Assembly (NCBI GenBank): GCA_021799945.1
Contig: JAJYZK010000022.1
Coordinates: 4,258 to 15,336, forward strand
Direction of reading: 5' to 3'
Origin: Acidobacteriota bacterium
GTDB taxonomy: Bacteria; Acidobacteriota; Terriglobia; Terriglobales; Acidobacteriaceae
Length of the DNA stretch: 11,079 nt
The position numbers and the translations under genes were made by a program. The notes under the pieces are model-generated. The model saw only the letters and a program-made list of their open reading frames with translations, did no database searches and was not told where the DNA came from. Below, one piece after another: positions 1 through 7,846 of this stretch (its first letter is position 1; every line of letters begins with the position of its first letter).

Positions 1-1
1 G

Positions 2-682
2 CCGCGCAAGGCGGCCCCGGACAACCTGACCTTGACGTATGCCAAGGTTCCCGCGCCTCCGATGGGCCTGCAGGAGTACGAAAACGGCAGCATCCTGTAT
101 CTCAAACCGGCGGTGCTCACCGCCGAACGGGTGCAGGCCATCCAGAGCCGCCTCAAGGCCATGGCCCGGAACGGCAATAAGAAGATCTGCCTCGACCTGC
201 GCGACGTAGCCGAAGGGGATGAGATGCAGGGCGTGCGGCTGGCCAATTTCTTCCTGCAATCCGGAACGATCGCCACCCTCTCCGGACAGAAATACCCGAC
301 GCAGACCTTCACCGCCGTGGCCTCCAAGTTCATCACTTCGGCTCCCTTGGTCGTGCTGGTGAATCACGGAACCTCCGGGGCGGCGGAGATTGTCGCCGGC
401 GCGGTGCTGGATAACAAACGCGGCGATGTGGTGGGAGACCGGACCTTCGGCGAGGGTTCGGTGCAGAAGACCATGGACCTTCCCGACGGCGCCGCGCTGA
501 TTCTTTCGGTCGCCAAGTACGCCACCCCGGACGGCAAGAAGATCCAAGACGACGCCGTGACCCCGAACGTCTTCGTGGCCTCGGCCGACGAGGACGATGA
601 AGACGATACCCCCCCCAAGGGTCCCCGGAGCGACGACCAGTTAACCAAGGCTCTGGAAATCCTGAAACAGAAGAGCGCTTGA
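2..682 (+). CDS. S41-family (C-terminal processing) peptidase-like protein, C-terminal part, probably catalytically inactive
   Basis: The reading frame is open from base 2, so the gene begins upstream of the window; the TTG at 32 is internal. The visible part matches the S41 peptidase core: a beta-strand segment I-C-L-D-L-R-D, then the active-site region N-H-G-T-S-G-A-A-E-I-V-A-G (362-400), then G-D-R-T-F-G-E-G-S-V-Q, then Y-A-T-P-D-G-K-K-I and T-P-N-V at the end of the domain. Active members carry Ser in the S-A-S-E motif and Lys in F-G-K-G. Aligned on the conserved Glu, the Ser position is Gly (codon 377-379, with a Ser one residue earlier) and the Lys position is Glu (452-454). Both catalytic residues therefore seem to be lost. 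The C-terminus has an acidic stretch (S-A-D-E-D-D-E-D-D). A PDZ domain and export signal would be expected upstream but are not visible. It lies 70 bp before the PBP gene on the same strand, so a periplasmic, envelope-related role is plausible by inference. Confidence 0.88.
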   Translation, partial: PRKAAPDNLTLTYAKVPAPPMGLQEYENGSILYLKPAVLTAERVQAIQSRLKAMARNGNKKICLDLRDVAEGDEMQGVRLANFFLQSGTIATLSGQKYPTQTFTAVASKFITSAPLVVLVNHGTSGAAEIVAGAVLDNKRGDVVGDRTFGEGSVQKTMDLPDGAALILSVAKYATPDGKKIQDDAVTPNVFVASADEDDEDDTPPKGPRSDDQLTKALEILKQKSA

Positions 683-752
683 AGGCGGCGCGCCCGGGAT
701 CCCTGGGAAATTCTTTCGACGCAATTCCTCTGTTGCGAGCGGACAAACCTCT

Positions 753-3101
753 TTGAGCTCACGCGGCCAAGTCCAGTCCTCCGGCGGCGGCGCGTTTCGC
801 GGCGCGCGGCCGGGAGAGCGCTTCTCGGGCCCGCCCGGTCCGCTCAAGGTGGCCGGCAGCTTGGCCTTCGCCATCCTGCTGCTGCTGGCGGTCGTCGCCG
901 GCTCGCTGACCGGCCTGATGCTGGTCTATTCGGTGAATCTGCCGCAAATTGCCGATCTGGAGCGGTATCGGCCGGAGACCACCACGGAGCTGCTGGATGT
1001 GCACGGCCGCGTATTCGGCTCCTTTGCGCTTCAGCGGCGCGTGGAGGTGAATTACGAGGACTTCCCGCCCGTGCTGCGCCACGCGGTGATCTCCATCGAG
1101 GACAAAAACTTTGAAAGCCATTGGGGCGTGAATCTGGTGCGCGTGCTGGGCGCGGCCTACCACGATCTGGTGTCGAACAGCCGGAACCAGGGCGCCTCCA
1201 CGCTCACCATGCAGCTTGCCCGCAACCTGTTTCTCTCCTCCGAGCGAACCTTCGGGCGCAAGCTGCAGGAGGTGTTTCTCTCGATCCAGATCGAGCGAAG
1301 CTTCACCAAGCAGCAGATCTTCACCCTGTACGCCAACCAGATTTATCTCGGCCAGGGCGTTTACGGTTTCGAAGCGGGATCGGAGTATTACTTCAGCAAG
1401 CGGGCCCGGGACCTCACGCTGCCGGAAGCGGCGCTGCTGGCCGGGCTGCCCAAGGCCCCGGTTGGATATTCGCCCATTTCGAATCCGACCCGCGCCTTCC
1501 GGCGGCGGAATACGGTGATCAACGCCATGCTGGAGGATGGGGTGATCACCGCCGCGGAGGCCAATGCGGCGAAGACCGCGCCCCTGGGGCTGCACATCGA
1601 ACCGCCTCCCAACAGCGTTGCGCCCTGGTTTGTGGAAGCGGTGCGGCGGGATCTGGAGCGGCAGTTCGGCAGCGAGCAGGTGCACGAGGCCGGCCTGCGC
1701 GTGTACACCACGCTCGATCTTGACCTGCAGCGCGCGGCCGATGCGGCCGTCCTGGACGGGCTGGCGGCCTACGAACGCCACCGGAAATGGCAAGGGCATC
1801 TGCTGAACGTGATCGATGCGGGGGCATCCCTGGATGAGTTTCACCATCCGGATTGGGTCGAGGCGCCGATTCCCGGCGCATACATGCACGCTCTGGTGAC
1901 CAGCGTTCTGCCCTTTCAGGTGAATGTGCGGCTGGGGCAGAGGCAGGCGATTCTGGGCCCGGACGATTTTGCCTGGACCGGACAGCGGGACGCGCAGAAA
2001 TTCCTGAAACCGGGCGACATTGTTTACGTGCGCATTCAGCCCTCCGCCGATTCGAATCTGCTGCTGCATGCGACGCTGGAACAGGACTCCGGCGCGCAGG
2101 GGGCTCTTCTGGCCATCGACAATGCCTCGGGCGAGGTGCGCGCCATGGTCGGCGGTCGGGACTTCGAACTATCCCAGTTCAACCGCGCGACGCAGGCCGA
2201 GCGCCAGGCGGGCTCCGCCTTCAAGCCTTATGTCTACGCGGCGGCGGTTGAGTCCGGCATGGGTCCGCAGGACCGGATTCTCGACGCGCCGGTGACTTTT
2301 TCCACCCCCAGCGGCCCGTATACGCCCCGCAATTTCGACAACACGTATGAGGGAACCGTCTCGCTGATCCATGCCTTCGCCGATTCGCGAAACATCCCCG
2401 CCGTCAAGCTGGCCGAGCGGGTGGGAATCCGCAAGGTAATCGAGACCGCGCGCGGCTTCGGCATCGTGACCGATATTCCGCCGGTTCTGGGCGTGGCGCT
2501 GGGCTCGGCGGATGTGACGCTGCAGGAGCAGGTGAGCGCCTACACCAGTTTTCCCAACGACGGCGTGCGCATCGCTCCGCATCTGATTCGCAAGGTCACC
2601 AACTCGGATGGATTCACCCTGTCCGAAGTTCCCTCCAGCGTCGCCGAATCCACCGATGTGCGGACGGCCAGGATCATGACCCAGTTCCTGGAGTCGGTGC
2701 TGCAGCCGGGAGGCACAGCCGCCGCAGCGGGGGCGCTCAAACATCCGCTGGGCGGAAAGACGGGAACCACCAGCAACTATGTGGATGCCTGGTTTATCGG
2801 GTTTTCCCCCTCCATCACCTGCGGAACCTGGGTGGGTTATGATGATCGCCAATCCCTGGGCGACGGCGAGACGGGGGCGCTTGCGGCGCTGCCCATCTGG
2901 ATGGATCTCATGAAAGTGGCGATTGCCGATCGGCCGGACGAAACATTTTCCGGCCAGGCCGCTCCCCGGCTGAAAATGAGCCAGGCGGCAAGCCTGCCCT
3001 CCGGCAGTCCGCAGGCGGAGGCGCCCCCGATGCCTCCGCCTGCGAAGCGTGCGCCGGCGAAGCTTGCGAAGGATGGGCCCAGCCCGGTCGCCAACCGCTG
3101 A
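753..3101 (+). CDS. Class A penicillin-binding protein, PBP1A type (bifunctional transglycosylase/transpeptidase)
   Basis: Polymerises glycan strands from lipid II and cross-links the stem peptides in the periplasm. The protein is 782 aa. It has a basic Gly/Pro-rich cytoplasmic tail (1-32) and one membrane anchor (about 33-61). The GT51 domain has motif 1 I-E-D-K-N-F with catalytic Glu116, Q-G-A-S-T-L-T-M-Q-L-A-R-N from residue 146, R-K-L-Q-E with the second Glu at 173, and L-P-E-A-A-L-L-A-G-L-P. An OB-like insert follows at about 375-430. The transpeptidase domain has S-A-F-K (488-491), S-R-N (545-547) and K-T-G-T-T (from 669), so all catalytic motifs are intact. The tail after about 725 is Pro/Ala-rich. 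The start is TTG with only a weak upstream GGA as ribosome site. The frame stays open upstream into the S41-like gene, and GTG at 849 is the alternative but would remove the cytoplasmic tail. The length is typical for PBP1A. Confidence 0.96.
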   Translation: MSSRGQVQSSGGGAFRGARPGERFSGPPGPLKVAGSLAFAILLLLAVVAGSLTGLMLVYSVNLPQIADLERYRPETTTELLDVHGRVFGSFALQRRVEVNYEDFPPVLRHAVISIEDKNFESHWGVNLVRVLGAAYHDLVSNSRNQGASTLTMQLARNLFLSSERTFGRKLQEVFLSIQIERSFTKQQIFTLYANQIYLGQGVYGFEAGSEYYFSKRARDLTLPEAALLAGLPKAPVGYSPISNPTRAFRRRNTVINAMLEDGVITAAEANAAKTAPLGLHIEPPPNSVAPWFVEAVRRDLERQFGSEQVHEAGLRVYTTLDLDLQRAADAAVLDGLAAYERHRKWQGHLLNVIDAGASLDEFHHPDWVEAPIPGAYMHALVTSVLPFQVNVRLGQRQAILGPDDFAWTGQRDAQKFLKPGDIVYVRIQPSADSNLLLHATLEQDSGAQGALLAIDNASGEVRAMVGGRDFELSQFNRATQAERQAGSAFKPYVYAAAVESGMGPQDRILDAPVTFSTPSGPYTPRNFDNTYEGTVSLIHAFADSRNIPAVKLAERVGIRKVIETARGFGIVTDIPPVLGVALGSADVTLQEQVSAYTSFPNDGVRIAPHLIRKVTNSDGFTLSEVPSSVAESTDVRTARIMTQFLESVLQPGGTAAAAGALKHPLGGKTGTTSNYVDAWFIGFSPSITCGTWVGYDDRQSLGDGETGALAALPIWMDLMKVAIADRPDETFSGQAAPRLKMSQAASLPSGSPQAEAPPMPPPAKRAPAKLAKDGPSPVANR

Positions 3102-3110
3102 TTGCCGGGG

Positions 3111-5288
3111 CTACTGCTGGTCGGCGCGCCGGACCTCCAGCAGCTCCACGCGGCTCTCTTCCGGAAATGCAATCCGGATGCCCTGCCGGAGCTGCGAGCC
3201 GGCGCAGTTCTGCAATGCTCTCTCCGTTATGCCGGAGCGCAGATAAAATGCGCCATCCGGGAAGGCCGGCAAGGCGACTTCCACCGCGCTCCGCTTCGAT
3301 TCATTGCGAAAGAGGGCGATCAGTCCCTCGCCCGCGCGGCTCAGGCGCGCATATCCATCCCAGTCGTTGGCTCCGGGCTGCCGCCAGCCGCCCAACGGAA
3401 AGAATCCCTGGAGCATGGGAACCTGATTCCGCAGGGCGTTGAACCATTGAATTTTCTCCCGGCACCAGGCCTGCCGCTCCGCGGTCAACCTTCGCAAATC
3501 GCCCAGGAATAGCGGGGCGGAGCCCATCGCGGTGGCCAGACGGTCCTCGATGGGCGGCATCTCCGCCTGCAGGTTTCCGATCAGCATGGTCTCGCTCGGC
3601 ATCGCCAGCGAACGCTGGTAGAGAAGAGTTCTCGCCTGGCGCGGGCCGGCGGCGGCCGGGCTGCCGTCGTCCACATTGCTCATCCAGTCCAGATCGCCGG
3701 CCGCGAGCAGGCCGTAGTCGATTAAATGTTTCTCTCCCCACAGCTCGAAGGTAAGGTCCAGCAGCACATCCGGATGTTCACGGTAAATCGCATCCGTCAC
3801 GGATTGAATCCCTTCATAGATACGTATCAGCGACTCCGCCCAGGACCGATGGTAGTGGTTGGCGGCATAGCATCCGGGCGATTCGCCATAGGCGTTGAAG
3901 ACCGTGGTGAGGTCCAGCTTGACATAGCGCAGGCGGTATCGGCCGATCAGCTCGATGACCCGTCTGGCGGCGGCCTCCCAGTAGGGGCTGGCGAGACACA
4001 TCACGGCCTGCGACCCGGCCATGGTTCCCGTGAACTTCGGGTTGCCGTCGCGGTCCCGGCATACCCACTCGGGATGCTCCTTGTAGACCGCAATCTCGGT
4101 GCTGATGGCGGCCAGGGGCGACCACAGGCCCAGCCGCATGCCCTGCCGCTCGACCGCCGCCTGAATCTCGTCCAGGCCTTGCGGAAAGAGCGTGCGGTTG
4201 ATGTCGTTGGAGCCATAGTTGGCCTGCCAGCCGTCGTCGATGGTGAAGATATCCATTCCCATCCGTCCGGCGGCCGCAATCAGGTCGCGGGCGATGGGCT
4301 CGGTGATGCCTCGCTCAAAGGGCTCCCAGGTGTTGTAGATCCATGGCGGCCGATTTCCCGGCCCTTTTTTCATGAGGATCTGCGAGGTATAGGAGGGAAC
4401 AACCCATCTGGGGTCGGAGTGGCCCTTGCCATCGACGAAAAAGGCGATGGAGCCGCGGGCGCTGGTGAAGGTCTCCCCGGGGGCCAGGGTGCGCTCGAAG
4501 GGGAAGAGGTCGGTATCGTACATGAGCGTGACGCCGTAGCCCCAGCCCACAAGCTCCGTCCTCTTGGTCCAGCCGGGGGCCCCGTTCATGGCGAACAGAC
4601 CTTCGCCGGTGAGAGAGTTTCGCAACAGCACGGCGGCATCGTCCACTCGTCCGGTGAAGAAGATCTCGCGGGGTTGGGCGCCGTCGAAGCTGGATGCTTC
4701 GAGCACATGAGGCGGCCCGGGCGCGATGCCCGCGCTCTCATAGGCGAAATGCGTGAGACGCAGGGGCCGGGCGCCGCGATTGGCGATGGCCACCCACTTC
4801 TGAACGACAGGATGCCCGTCATATACGGCGTAGAAGGCGGTCGCATCGAAGGGATGCGCGGCGGAACGGAGACGGATGGTGAGAAGCTGGCCATGCGCTC
4901 CAAAGGGCTGCGTCTTCGCTTCCAGCAGCTCCCAGGCCGATGGATCCGCGCCGCGGAGGCGGGCGGAGTCCACCTGAATCGAGAACTCGGCCCCGCGGAT
5001 CTTGCGTTCCCGGGGGGCCTCGGCGAAATCCGTTCCGGTGACCTCGTGTCGCCAGCTCGCGGTGTAAAGACCCAGGGCGGGGCTGAAGGCCAGGGTGCGG
5101 GAGACCAAAGAATTGCCGATGGTCCAGTTGGCCTCCGCCGCGCCGGGGTAAGGAGGACGAGCGGCCTTTCCCGTCGGCGGGCCGCTCACCTGCGCCGCGT
5201 CGGCGGAAAAGGGAAGCGCGGGAGCGGCGCCGAGGAATGCGGAGGAGGCGGAGGCCAGCAGGAAGTCGCGCCGATTGATTCTGCTCAC
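3111..5288 (-). CDS. Tat-exported alpha-galactosidase-like glycoside hydrolase (GH36/clan GH-D)
   Basis: 725 aa, usual for GH36. The N-terminus has a twin-arginine signal (R6-R7-D-F-L-L followed by an Ala-rich stretch), so export is expected. A beta-sandwich region (about 45-300) precedes a TIM barrel with I-Y-N-T-W-E-P-F and I-D-D-G-W (351-354). The segment Y-V-K-L-D matches the family's K-W-D nucleophile motif, giving Asp459 as nucleophile. In the later motif D-W-M-S-N-V-D-D the position of the expected acid/base Asp (as in W-T-S-D or A-D-I-D-D of relatives) appears to be Asn539, followed by Asp540-Asp541. The C-terminus looks like the usual small beta-domain. The start is GTG with A-G-G-G-A-G ten bases upstream; earlier codons in the open frame are the shadow of ribF. 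It is the last gene of the minus cluster, 119 bp after ribF. The substrate is not readable from sequence; removal of alpha-galactosyl residues is the family expectation. Confidence 0.88.
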   Translation of the reverse strand: MSRINRRDFLLASASSAFLGAAPALPFSADAAQVSGPPTGKAARPPYPGAAEANWTIGNSLVSRTLAFSPALGLYTASWRHEVTGTDFAEAPRERKIRGAEFSIQVDSARLRGADPSAWELLEAKTQPFGAHGQLLTIRLRSAAHPFDATAFYAVYDGHPVVQKWVAIANRGARPLRLTHFAYESAGIAPGPPHVLEASSFDGAQPREIFFTGRVDDAAVLLRNSLTGEGLFAMNGAPGWTKRTELVGWGYGVTLMYDTDLFPFERTLAPGETFTSARGSIAFFVDGKGHSDPRWVVPSYTSQILMKKGPGNRPPWIYNTWEPFERGITEPIARDLIAAAGRMGMDIFTIDDGWQANYGSNDINRTLFPQGLDEIQAAVERQGMRLGLWSPLAAISTEIAVYKEHPEWVCRDRDGNPKFTGTMAGSQAVMCLASPYWEAAARRVIELIGRYRLRYVKLDLTTVFNAYGESPGCYAANHYHRSWAESLIRIYEGIQSVTDAIYREHPDVLLDLTFELWGEKHLIDYGLLAAGDLDWMSNVDDGSPAAAGPRQARTLLYQRSLAMPSETMLIGNLQAEMPPIEDRLATAMGSAPLFLGDLRRLTAERQAWCREKIQWFNALRNQVPMLQGFFPLGGWRQPGANDWDGYARLSRAGEGLIALFRNESKRSAVEVALPAFPDGAFYLRSGITERALQNCAGSQLRQGIRIAFPEESRVELLEVRRADQQ

Positions 5289-5298
5289 TGAGGTTTGT

Positions 5299-5304
5299 CT
5301 CCCT
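5299..5304 (-). promoter_or_regulatory. Shine-Dalgarno site of the GH36 gene
   Basis: On the minus strand the hexamer AGGGAG lies ten bases before GTG at 5288. This supports that GTG, and the twin-arginine N-terminus it gives, over any upstream start in the same open frame. Confidence 0.6.
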
Positions 5305-5358
5305 ATTTTCCGAGCGAGTCGTCTGCGACGCGAATCCGCCGCACTCCCCGCCGCAGGG

Positions 5359-5364
5359 ATTGTA
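5359..5364 (-). promoter_or_regulatory. Possible -10 box upstream of the GH36 gene
   Basis: The 119-bp gap between ribF and the GH36 gene contains TACAAT on the minus strand, about 70 bases before the GTG start. No convincing -35 box stands at the usual spacing. It would let the glycosidase gene be expressed apart from the cofactor genes. This is a motif match only. Confidence 0.25.
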
Positions 5365-5407
5365 GCCTGTGTCTCACCCGCGCCGCCGGCCAACGGCGAA
5401 GCGGCTG

Positions 5408-6370
5408 CTAACCGGCGAAGAGCCGCAGCAGGCGATGATAGCGCCGGGCGCGGGCTACATCCTTGAAGATTTGCTGCTGTAATGCCTCGGGAGAAGGCCA
5501 GGCCCGCTCGTCGCGCAGCTTCTTCAGAAAGACCAGCTTCAAGGGAGTCGTGTGATCGAGCTCGACGGGGTGGAGAGCGAGCCGCTGAAAATCGAGCAGG
5601 TGGGTCTCCACCGCGAAGGCGCCGGGGCCGAAGGTGGGACGGTAGCCGATATTGCTGACGCCGTCGCACCAGACCGTTCCCACACGCAGACGGGTGACGT
5701 AGACGCCGTTGGGAGGCAGCAATTCGGAGTAGGGGGCCAGATTGATCGTCGGCGCGTCGAGCGTGGCGCCCACGCCTCGTCCGCGAGCCGGGGTCGAACG
5801 CACAAAGAAGCTGCGCCCGAGCAGAGCCCGGGCGGTGCGCAGGTCGCCTTGCAGCAGCAGCTCGCGAATCCGGCTGCTGGAAACGGCGCAGCCGCGAATG
5901 GCGCAGGGGCCGTAGAGCGTCACCGCGAAGCCCATGTCGCGCCCCATCTCCTGGAGCTCCGTCGCGCCCGCCTCCGCGCGATGGCCGAAGCGGAAGTTGG
6001 CGCCTTCGTGCACCTCGAGGGCCCGCAGGGAGTCGCGCACGATGGCGCGAATGAAGTCGGCGGCCCGCATGCGGGAGAGCGCCGGGGTGAAGGGCAGGAT
6101 CATCGCCGCGTCGATGCCGGTGGCCGCCAGCAGCTCCAGCCGGGAGTCCAGGGGAGTGATCAACCGGAGGCCGGCCTCGGGCCGCAGCGCCCGCATCGGA
6201 TGCGGATTGAAGGTAACCGCCACGGATCGCAATCCGCCGGTCCGCGCGCGCTCCCGCAGGCGCTCCAGAATCAGGCGATGCCCGCAATGCACGCCGTCGA
6301 AGTTGCCGATGCTGACTGCGGCGGGACCGAAGCCGGCGGGCAGTTCCTCCAGGCCGCGAAAGATCCGCAT
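5408..6370 (-). CDS. ribF: Bifunctional riboflavin kinase / FMN adenylyltransferase (FAD synthetase)
   Basis: Phosphorylates riboflavin to FMN and adenylylates FMN to FAD in the cytoplasm. 320 aa, close to the family norm. The N-terminal adenylyltransferase domain has I-G-N-F-D-G-V-H-C-G-H (21-31), T-F-N-P-H-P (53-58) and S-S-S-R-I-R (164-169). The C-terminal flavokinase domain has the P-T-I-N motif (207-210), N-G-V-Y, S-N-I-G-Y-R-P-T-F and V-E-T-H-L-L-D-F, with Glu255 as the expected catalytic base. The loop before P-T-I-N (R-S-T-P-A-R-G-R-G-V-G) differs from the usual H-G-x-x-x-G-R-x-L-G-F and is a few residues longer. I recall this form from acidobacterial RibF, so it is probably a lineage trait rather than decay. 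The ATG start is two bases after the stop of the MBL hydrolase gene (TGACCATG), which points to translational coupling. Confidence 0.96.
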   Translation of the reverse strand: MRIFRGLEELPAGFGPAAVSIGNFDGVHCGHRLILERLRERARTGGLRSVAVTFNPHPMRALRPEAGLRLITPLDSRLELLAATGIDAAMILPFTPALSRMRAADFIRAIVRDSLRALEVHEGANFRFGHRAEAGATELQEMGRDMGFAVTLYGPCAIRGCAVSSSRIRELLLQGDLRTARALLGRSFFVRSTPARGRGVGATLDAPTINLAPYSELLPPNGVYVTRLRVGTVWCDGVSNIGYRPTFGPGAFAVETHLLDFQRLALHPVELDHTTPLKLVFLKKLRDERAWPSPEALQQQIFKDVARARRYHRLLRLFAG

Positions 6371-6372
6371 GG

Positions 6373-7143
6373 TCAGATCTCGAAGGGGATTCGCAGCCCG
6401 TCGTAGGCGAGCTGGATCGGCGCCGGGAGCAGGCCGCTGACGTCGGCGTGGTGCACCTCATGCGACATGTGGGTGAAGAAGGCGCGGCGGGGATTGAGCA
6501 GGCGGACGGCCTCGATCGCCTCTTCGAGCGTGAAGTGGCTGGAATGGGGGGTGATGCGCAGGGCGTCGAGGATGGCCACATCCAGGTTCTGCAACAGCGG
6601 CAGGCTGCTTTCCGGAATGCGGTTCATGTCGGTGAGATAGGCCGCCCCGCCGAAGCGGAATCCGGCCACTTCGATGCGGCCGTGAATGAGCGGGATGCGC
6701 CGGAAAACCAGGCCTTGAATCTCCGCCTGCTCGCCCAGCCGATGCATTTCAACCCGGGCGCGGGTGGGGTAGAGCGCGTTGGCGTCGAAGGTGTAATCGA
6801 AGACGCGCTCGATCACCGCGGCGGCGGAGTCGTCCGCATAGAGGGGGATGTGGGACTGCCGGCCGAAGCTCAAGGGCCGCAGATCGTCGAGGCCCAGGAT
6901 ATGGTCGGCGTGGGAATGGGTGTACAACACGCCATCGACGCGGGCAATCTTTTCCCGCAGCGCCTGCTGGCGGAAATCCGGGCCGGTGTCCACCAGCACG
7001 CAGTTGCCGTTCCATTGCACGGCGATCGAAGGCCGGGTCCTCCGGTCGCGCGGATCCGGCGAGGTGCAGACCCGGCAGTCGCAGCCCAGCGTGGGCACTC
7101 CCATGGAGGTGCCGCTGCCCAGAATGGTGATCTCAGCCTGCAC
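6373..7143 (-). CDS. PhnP-like metallo-beta-lactamase-fold hydrolase
   Basis: 256 aa cytoplasmic MBL-fold enzyme. The dinuclear metal site is complete: H76-S-H78-A-D80-H81, then His154, Asp172 and H225. The additional structural zinc site of E. coli PhnP is also present at the same positions: C21-D-C23-x-x-C26 and the last His of T-H-M-S-H (228). His203 is in place for the further active-site His. E. coli PhnP splits phosphoribosyl 1,2-cyclic phosphate in phosphonate breakdown. No C-P lyase genes are visible here, so the same fold probably acts on another cyclic phosphate or phosphodiester, and I do not assign the symbol. The start is GTG at 7143; an ATG 22 bases upstream is out of frame. It lies between the DUF1844 gene (69 bp) and ribF (2 bp) and is co-transcribed by all appearances. 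Confidence 0.9.
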   Translation of the reverse strand: MQAEITILGSGTSMGVPTLGCDCRVCTSPDPRDRRTRPSIAVQWNGNCVLVDTGPDFRQQALREKIARVDGVLYTHSHADHILGLDDLRPLSFGRQSHIPLYADDSAAAVIERVFDYTFDANALYPTRARVEMHRLGEQAEIQGLVFRRIPLIHGRIEVAGFRFGGAAYLTDMNRIPESSLPLLQNLDVAILDALRITPHSSHFTLEEAIEAVRLLNPRRAFFTHMSHEVHHADVSGLLPAPIQLAYDGLRIPFEI

Positions 7144-7212
7144 TGGATCCGTTCTTCCGCGTCATAGGTAAAAGGAAATGCCGGGTGAAACCGCGCCGGG
7201 AGCGGGGTGGAT

Positions 7213-7818
7213 TCAGCGGCGGCCTCCGGGCTTTCTGGGGCGCTGCGCCGAGCTGCTGATGGCGTTGGTGATTTCCAGGAAAGACATGCGCAGATCGAAG
7301 AGGGCGTTGCCGAGCAGACGCTTCTCATTTTCGCTCAGGTTGCCCTTGGTCTTCTCCTCCAGAATGCTGAGCATATCGATGCTCTGCCGGGCGCCCAGGA
7401 TATCGACGCGGGGCTGCTCATTGGGCGCGGCGCCCGCTCCCATTTGCATGGCCGCCGTCATGTAAAGGAACTGGACCAGCCGTTCGAAGTTCATCGGCTG
7501 CATGGCTCCGGCCTCGGGGTTCGACTGCCGCAGCAGTTCGTCGAGCCGATCGGAGGATGCCTGGTATTCCCGGTGCTGCTGCGCCGCCTGTTCGCGGCTG
7601 GGCCCCGGGATGGCGCCGGGGTCTTCGGCGGAGGCATCCTGTGCGGCGGCCGGCGCTCCGGCGTCGGGGTTCGGCGGAGGCGCCGGGGCGGGCGCCGCGT
7701 TCGCTTGCGGCCCGCTCTCCGCTTCGCGTTGCTCCTGGCCTTCCTCGTGGCGAAGTTCGCCCCCAGCGGTGAATTTTCTCCGATCCGTCACGGTGAATTG
7801 GGGCTCTTTTTCTCGCAT
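7213..7818 (-). CDS. DUF1844 domain-containing protein
   Basis: 201 aa, function unknown. The N-terminus carries F-T-V-T-D-R-R-K-F-T (8-17), which I recall as a regular feature of DUF1844 proteins. Residues 37-75 are a low-complexity Ala/Pro linker. The DUF1844 domain proper runs about 108-186: F-E-R-L-V-Q-F-L-Y-M-T-A-A-M-Q-M-G, then R-Q-S-I-D-M-L-S-I-L-E-E-K-T-K-G-N-L, then L-F-D-L-R-M-S-F-L-E. It is predicted helical. No signal peptide or membrane helix is visible, so it is probably cytoplasmic. The ATG at 7818 follows GACGAGGAG very closely (one base between AGGAG and ATG), which is unusually tight. An upstream ATG at 7929 would overlap the ygfZ-like gene and add unrelated sequence. It lies 28 bp after the ygfZ-like gene. 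Confidence 0.9.
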   Translation of the reverse strand: MREKEPQFTVTDRRKFTAGGELRHEEGQEQREAESGPQANAAPAPAPPPNPDAGAPAAAQDASAEDPGAIPGPSREQAAQQHREYQASSDRLDELLRQSNPEAGAMQPMNFERLVQFLYMTAAMQMGAGAAPNEQPRVDILGARQSIDMLSILEEKTKGNLSENEKRLLGNALFDLRMSFLEITNAISSSAQRPRKPGGRR

Positions 7819-7846
7819 GCTCCTCGTCCGTAGTGACTGCCTGGGG

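Noticed and set aside
759..2069. 436-codon minus-strand open frame opposite the PBP gene.
   Set aside because: It has no recognisable domain and a His/Gln/Arg-rich composition typical of an antisense frame. The plus strand carries every GT51 and transpeptidase motif.
3726..5291. 521-codon plus-strand open frame opposite the GH36 gene.
   Set aside because: It mirrors the minus-strand gene codon for codon, is Gly/Arg/Ala-rich with no domain, and the minus strand has clear GH36 motifs, a Tat signal and a Shine-Dalgarno. It is a high-GC shadow.
5289..5407. Possible rho-independent terminator after ribF (CGCCG-TTGGC-CGGCG hairpin on the minus strand).
   Set aside because: The stem is only five base pairs and no run of T follows. 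GC-rich sequence forms such stems by chance.
5289..6581. Upstream extension of the GH36 frame through ribF to give a protein of about 1150 aa.
   Set aside because: The added part is Arg/Ser/Pro-rich sequence antiphase to ribF, whose motifs are unmistakable. The twin-arginine start at 5288 has its own ribosome site.
7144..7212. 69-bp gap between the DUF1844 and MBL hydrolase genes, examined for a promoter or small gene.
   Set aside because: No convincing -10/-35 pair, hairpin or coding frame is visible. A short ATG frame there runs out of phase into the MBL gene.
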